Assembly: GCA_964650975.1 (NCBI GenBank)
Contig: CAZYWA010000193.1
Coordinates: forward strand, 1-7,308
Source of the DNA: CAZYWA01 sp964650975 [NCBI: uncultured bacterium]
GTDB lineage: Bacteria > JADJOY01
Direction of reading: 5' to 3'
DNA: 7,308 bases
Shown here: positions 6,012 to 7,308 of the stretch, one piece after another
Layout of the letters: every line of letters begins with the position of its first letter
Numbering within the stretch: the first letter of the stretch is position 1
Position numbers and translations under genes: made by a program
Notes under the pieces: generated by a model
Told to the model about the DNA's origin: nothing
Databases searched by the model: none
Seen by the model: only the letters and a program-made list of their open reading frames with translations

Positions 6012-6665
6012 TCACCGGCGCTCGCGCGCGGAGCACCACAGCGCCCAGGTCCAGAGTCCCAGCGCGGCCGAAGCGACGTTGAACTGGACGTCCCGCCAGT
6101 CGAAGAAGCGGATGAAGAAGAAGTTCTTCATGGTGTCCGGATCGGTGTGGAACCAGCGCACCAGGGTTCCCAGCATCGACTCGTAGTGGCGGTTGATGAA
6201 TCCCTGCAGCAGCTCGTCGATGAAGCCGAGCGTGCTGGTACTCACAAGCGCCAGGCCCTGGCGATGCCAGCGGCCGAGGTCGTCGGGCAGGGCGCGGAGC
6301 ACCAGCACCACGAGTGTCCCGTACTCGAAGAGATGCATCTGCTCGATCGGCTCGGAGCGGTGTGTGCCGAGGCACACGATGTCGAGAACGCCGAGTGCAG
6401 CGACCTGCGCCCAGAACCAGGGATCGCGGCGACGCCGGCCACGCAGCACCTGGACGAGCGCCCACGCGGCGGTGAGCACGAACGACGTGGTCGCGAGATA
6501 GCGGATCGGCCACTCGCCGATGTGCGTCTTGACCCAGCGGCGTACACCGGAGACGAGCGGCAGGGTGGTGTAGATCGCGAGCGTGAGCGCCAGCGGCGGA
6601 AGCCAGCGCCGATCCGAAGCGCGCGGGTGCCTCGCGGAATCGACGACGTCGGAATCGAGTGGCAT
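6012..6665 (-). CDS. VanZ-like integral membrane protein
   Basis: A 217-residue membrane protein with about six hydrophobic segments (roughly 22-40, 56-75, 85-101, 112-127, 136-150, 194-211). VanZ-type signatures occur in order: EQMHLFEYGTL (108-118), GFIDELLQGF (147-156) with the acidic pair in a membrane-proximal helix, and RFFDWRDVQFNVASAALG (186-203), where family members have a conserved Asp and Asn near the last helix. VanZ itself gives low-level teicoplanin resistance in enterococci, but most relatives have no known role, and this copy should not be read as a resistance gene. ATG 6665 is preceded by GGAAG at close spacing. It is first in a two-gene operon with the secreted protease, separated by four bases. 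The divergent porin gene and its Fur box lie about 125 bp upstream. Confidence 0.82.
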   Translation of the reverse strand: MPLDSDVVDSARHPRASDRRWLPPLALTLAIYTTLPLVSGVRRWVKTHIGEWPIRYLATTSFVLTAAWALVQVLRGRRRRDPWFWAQVAALGVLDIVCLGTHRSEPIEQMHLFEYGTLVVLVLRALPDDLGRWHRQGLALVSTSTLGFIDELLQGFINRHYESMLGTLVRWFHTDPDTMKNFFFIRFFDWRDVQFNVASAALGLWTWALWCSARERR

Positions 6666-6789
6666 GGCTTCCGGGGTTGGAAGATCGCATCGAAGGCTGT
6701 GCGTCGTCAGCGCAGAATTCGCGCAGACGAGAATCGCTCTGACATCGCGCCGACATCTCTTGCCAGATCCTCCGCCTTGGAGTTATTGG

Positions 6790-6810
6790 TATTGATAACC
6801 ATTATCAATA
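6790..6810 (+). promoter_or_regulatory. Fur box (iron-responsive operator)
   Basis: A perfect palindrome with 9-bp arms TATTGATAA (6790-6798) and TTATCAATA (6802-6810) around CCA. Its core TGATAAC-C-ATTATCA (6793-6807) matches the 7-1-7 Fur consensus TGATAAT-N-ATTATCA at 13 of 14 specified positions. It is an A+T-rich island in G+C-rich DNA and ends 16 bp before the porin start codon, so bound Fur would cover the promoter or transcription start. A loose candidate promoter is TTGGAG (6777-6782) with CATTAT (6800-6805) at 17 bp, which would put the -10 inside the box. A related FUR-family regulator (Mur, Zur) is possible, but the match is best to Fur. It could also act on the divergent VanZ-protease operon. 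Confidence 0.85.
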
Positions 6811-6815
6811 TCAGC

Positions 6816-6823
6816 AAGGGAGG
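6816..6823 (+). promoter_or_regulatory. Strong ribosome binding site of the porin gene
   Basis: AAGGGAGG lies three bases before ATG 6827 and is the clearest Shine-Dalgarno sequence in the window. It fixes the porin start against the in-frame ATGs at 6857 and 6869. The other genes have weak or no such site, which suggests the porin is made in quantity when derepressed. Confidence 0.8.
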
Positions 6824-6826
6824 ATC

Positions 6827-7308
6827 ATGGCTCGCCTCGATCGATTCGCGACTCGCATGCAGTGGCCGATGCGCACCCGCATCGCCGTCGCCGCGACGGC
6901 CCTTTCGGTGGTCGTGTGCTCGACCGGGCTCGCGGCGGACGAGTCCCCGAGCGGCTCCGCCAGGCCCTCGATCGAGACCGCGCTCGGCACCACGAGCTTC
7001 GGCTCCTACGGCGAGGCGATCTACAACGACGAGCTCGGCAAGGGCCGTGACGAGATCAACCTCACGCGGGTCGTGCTGTTCGTCGCGCACGAGTTCAACG
7101 ACTGGATCTCGTTCCACAGCGAGCTCGAGCTGGAGGAGGCCAAGGAGTTCGAGGCCGAGCAAGCGTATTTCGAGTTCCGTCCCTTCCAGCAACCGGCGCT
7201 CCAGTCGATCGCGCTACGCGCCGGCCTGGTGCTGGTGCCCGTCGGTTACTTCAACCTGACCCACGAGCCCACCACGTTCTATTCGGTCGAGCGGCCCGAC
7301 CTGGACCT
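6827..7308 (+). CDS. Outer-membrane porin (beta-barrel), 5' part only
   Basis: The first 160 residues of a longer protein; the frame is open at the window edge. Residues 1-36 or 37 form a signal peptide with a long charged n-region, a hydrophobic core (about 18-31) and a GLAA cleavage area. The mature part shows alternating amphipathic strands of a porin: GTTSFGSYGEAIYND (54-68), RVVLFVAHEFNDWISFHSEL (81-100), QAYFEFRP (112-119) and LRAGLVLVPVGYFNL (129-143), then HEPTTFYSVERPD (145-157). The 'GLVLVPVG..N.THEP..FY.VER' block is typical of phosphate-selective-porin-like (OprO/OprP-type) proteins of proteobacteria, most of uncertain substrate. The Fur box and strong ribosome site just upstream suggest expression under iron limitation, so a role in metal or metal-chelate passage is an inference; real selectivity cannot be read from this fragment. 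Confidence 0.85.
   Translation, partial: MARLDRFATRMQWPMRTRIAVAATALSVVVCSTGLAADESPSGSARPSIETALGTTSFGSYGEAIYNDELGKGRDEINLTRVVLFVAHEFNDWISFHSELELEEAKEFEAEQAYFEFRPFQQPALQSIALRAGLVLVPVGYFNLTHEPTTFYSVERPDLD

Noticed and set aside
6012-6665. Reading the VanZ-like gene as a glycopeptide-resistance determinant
   Set aside because: VanZ relatives are widespread with unknown roles, no other van genes are present, and a Gram-negative host would gain little from this resistance.
5910-7259. 449-codon open frame on the plus strand covering the VanZ-like gene, the Fur box and the porin start
   Set aside because: It crosses a regulatory spacer and ends in Ser/Arg-rich sequence that is a shifted frame of the porin gene. 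The porin frame has a strong ribosome site and a recognisable barrel pattern.

Overview
The window is G+C-rich (about two thirds by eye), gene-dense bacterial DNA. It holds five complete protein genes and the start of a sixth. A Gram-negative (diderm) host is indicated by an outer-membrane porin, a polyprenyl-phosphate-dependent sugar transferase and several exported proteins. The secreted protease carries an MXAN_6640-like fold signature and a MYXO-CTERM-like tail (Cys, hydrophobic helix, Arg cluster). These point to a myxobacterial or wider deltaproteobacterial lineage, but there is no rRNA or marker gene to confirm that.

Layout. Positions 1-263 hold no convincing gene but contain an unusual run of strong inverted repeats. 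On the minus strand at 264-1955 lies an ArnT-like family 39 glycosyltransferase. A 104-bp divergent spacer separates it from a plus-strand pair: an exported protein of unknown family (2060-3445) and a type I glycerate kinase (3442-4590). The second of these starts inside the stop codon of the first (TTGA), so the two are probably translationally coupled. On the minus strand come a VanZ-like membrane protein (6012-6665) and, four bases after its stop, a secreted HExxH protease (4526-6007). The 3' end of the protease gene overlaps the end of the kinase gene tail to tail by 65 bp. A second divergent spacer (6666-6826) carries a near-perfect Fur box directly before the plus-strand gene for an outer-membrane porin (6827 to the window edge).

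Function. No single pathway ties everything together. The glycosyltransferase, VanZ-like protein, secreted protease, exported unknown protein and porin all act at the cell envelope. The glycerate kinase is the only cytoplasmic metabolic enzyme, and its link to the exported protein is positional. The best-supported regulatory statement is that the porin, and possibly the divergent VanZ-protease operon, is controlled by iron through Fur. I see no CRISPR array, insertion sequence, tRNA or rRNA gene. The least explained parts are the hairpin cluster at 91-235, the exported unknown protein, and the pairing of a VanZ-like protein with a MYXO-CTERM-like protease.
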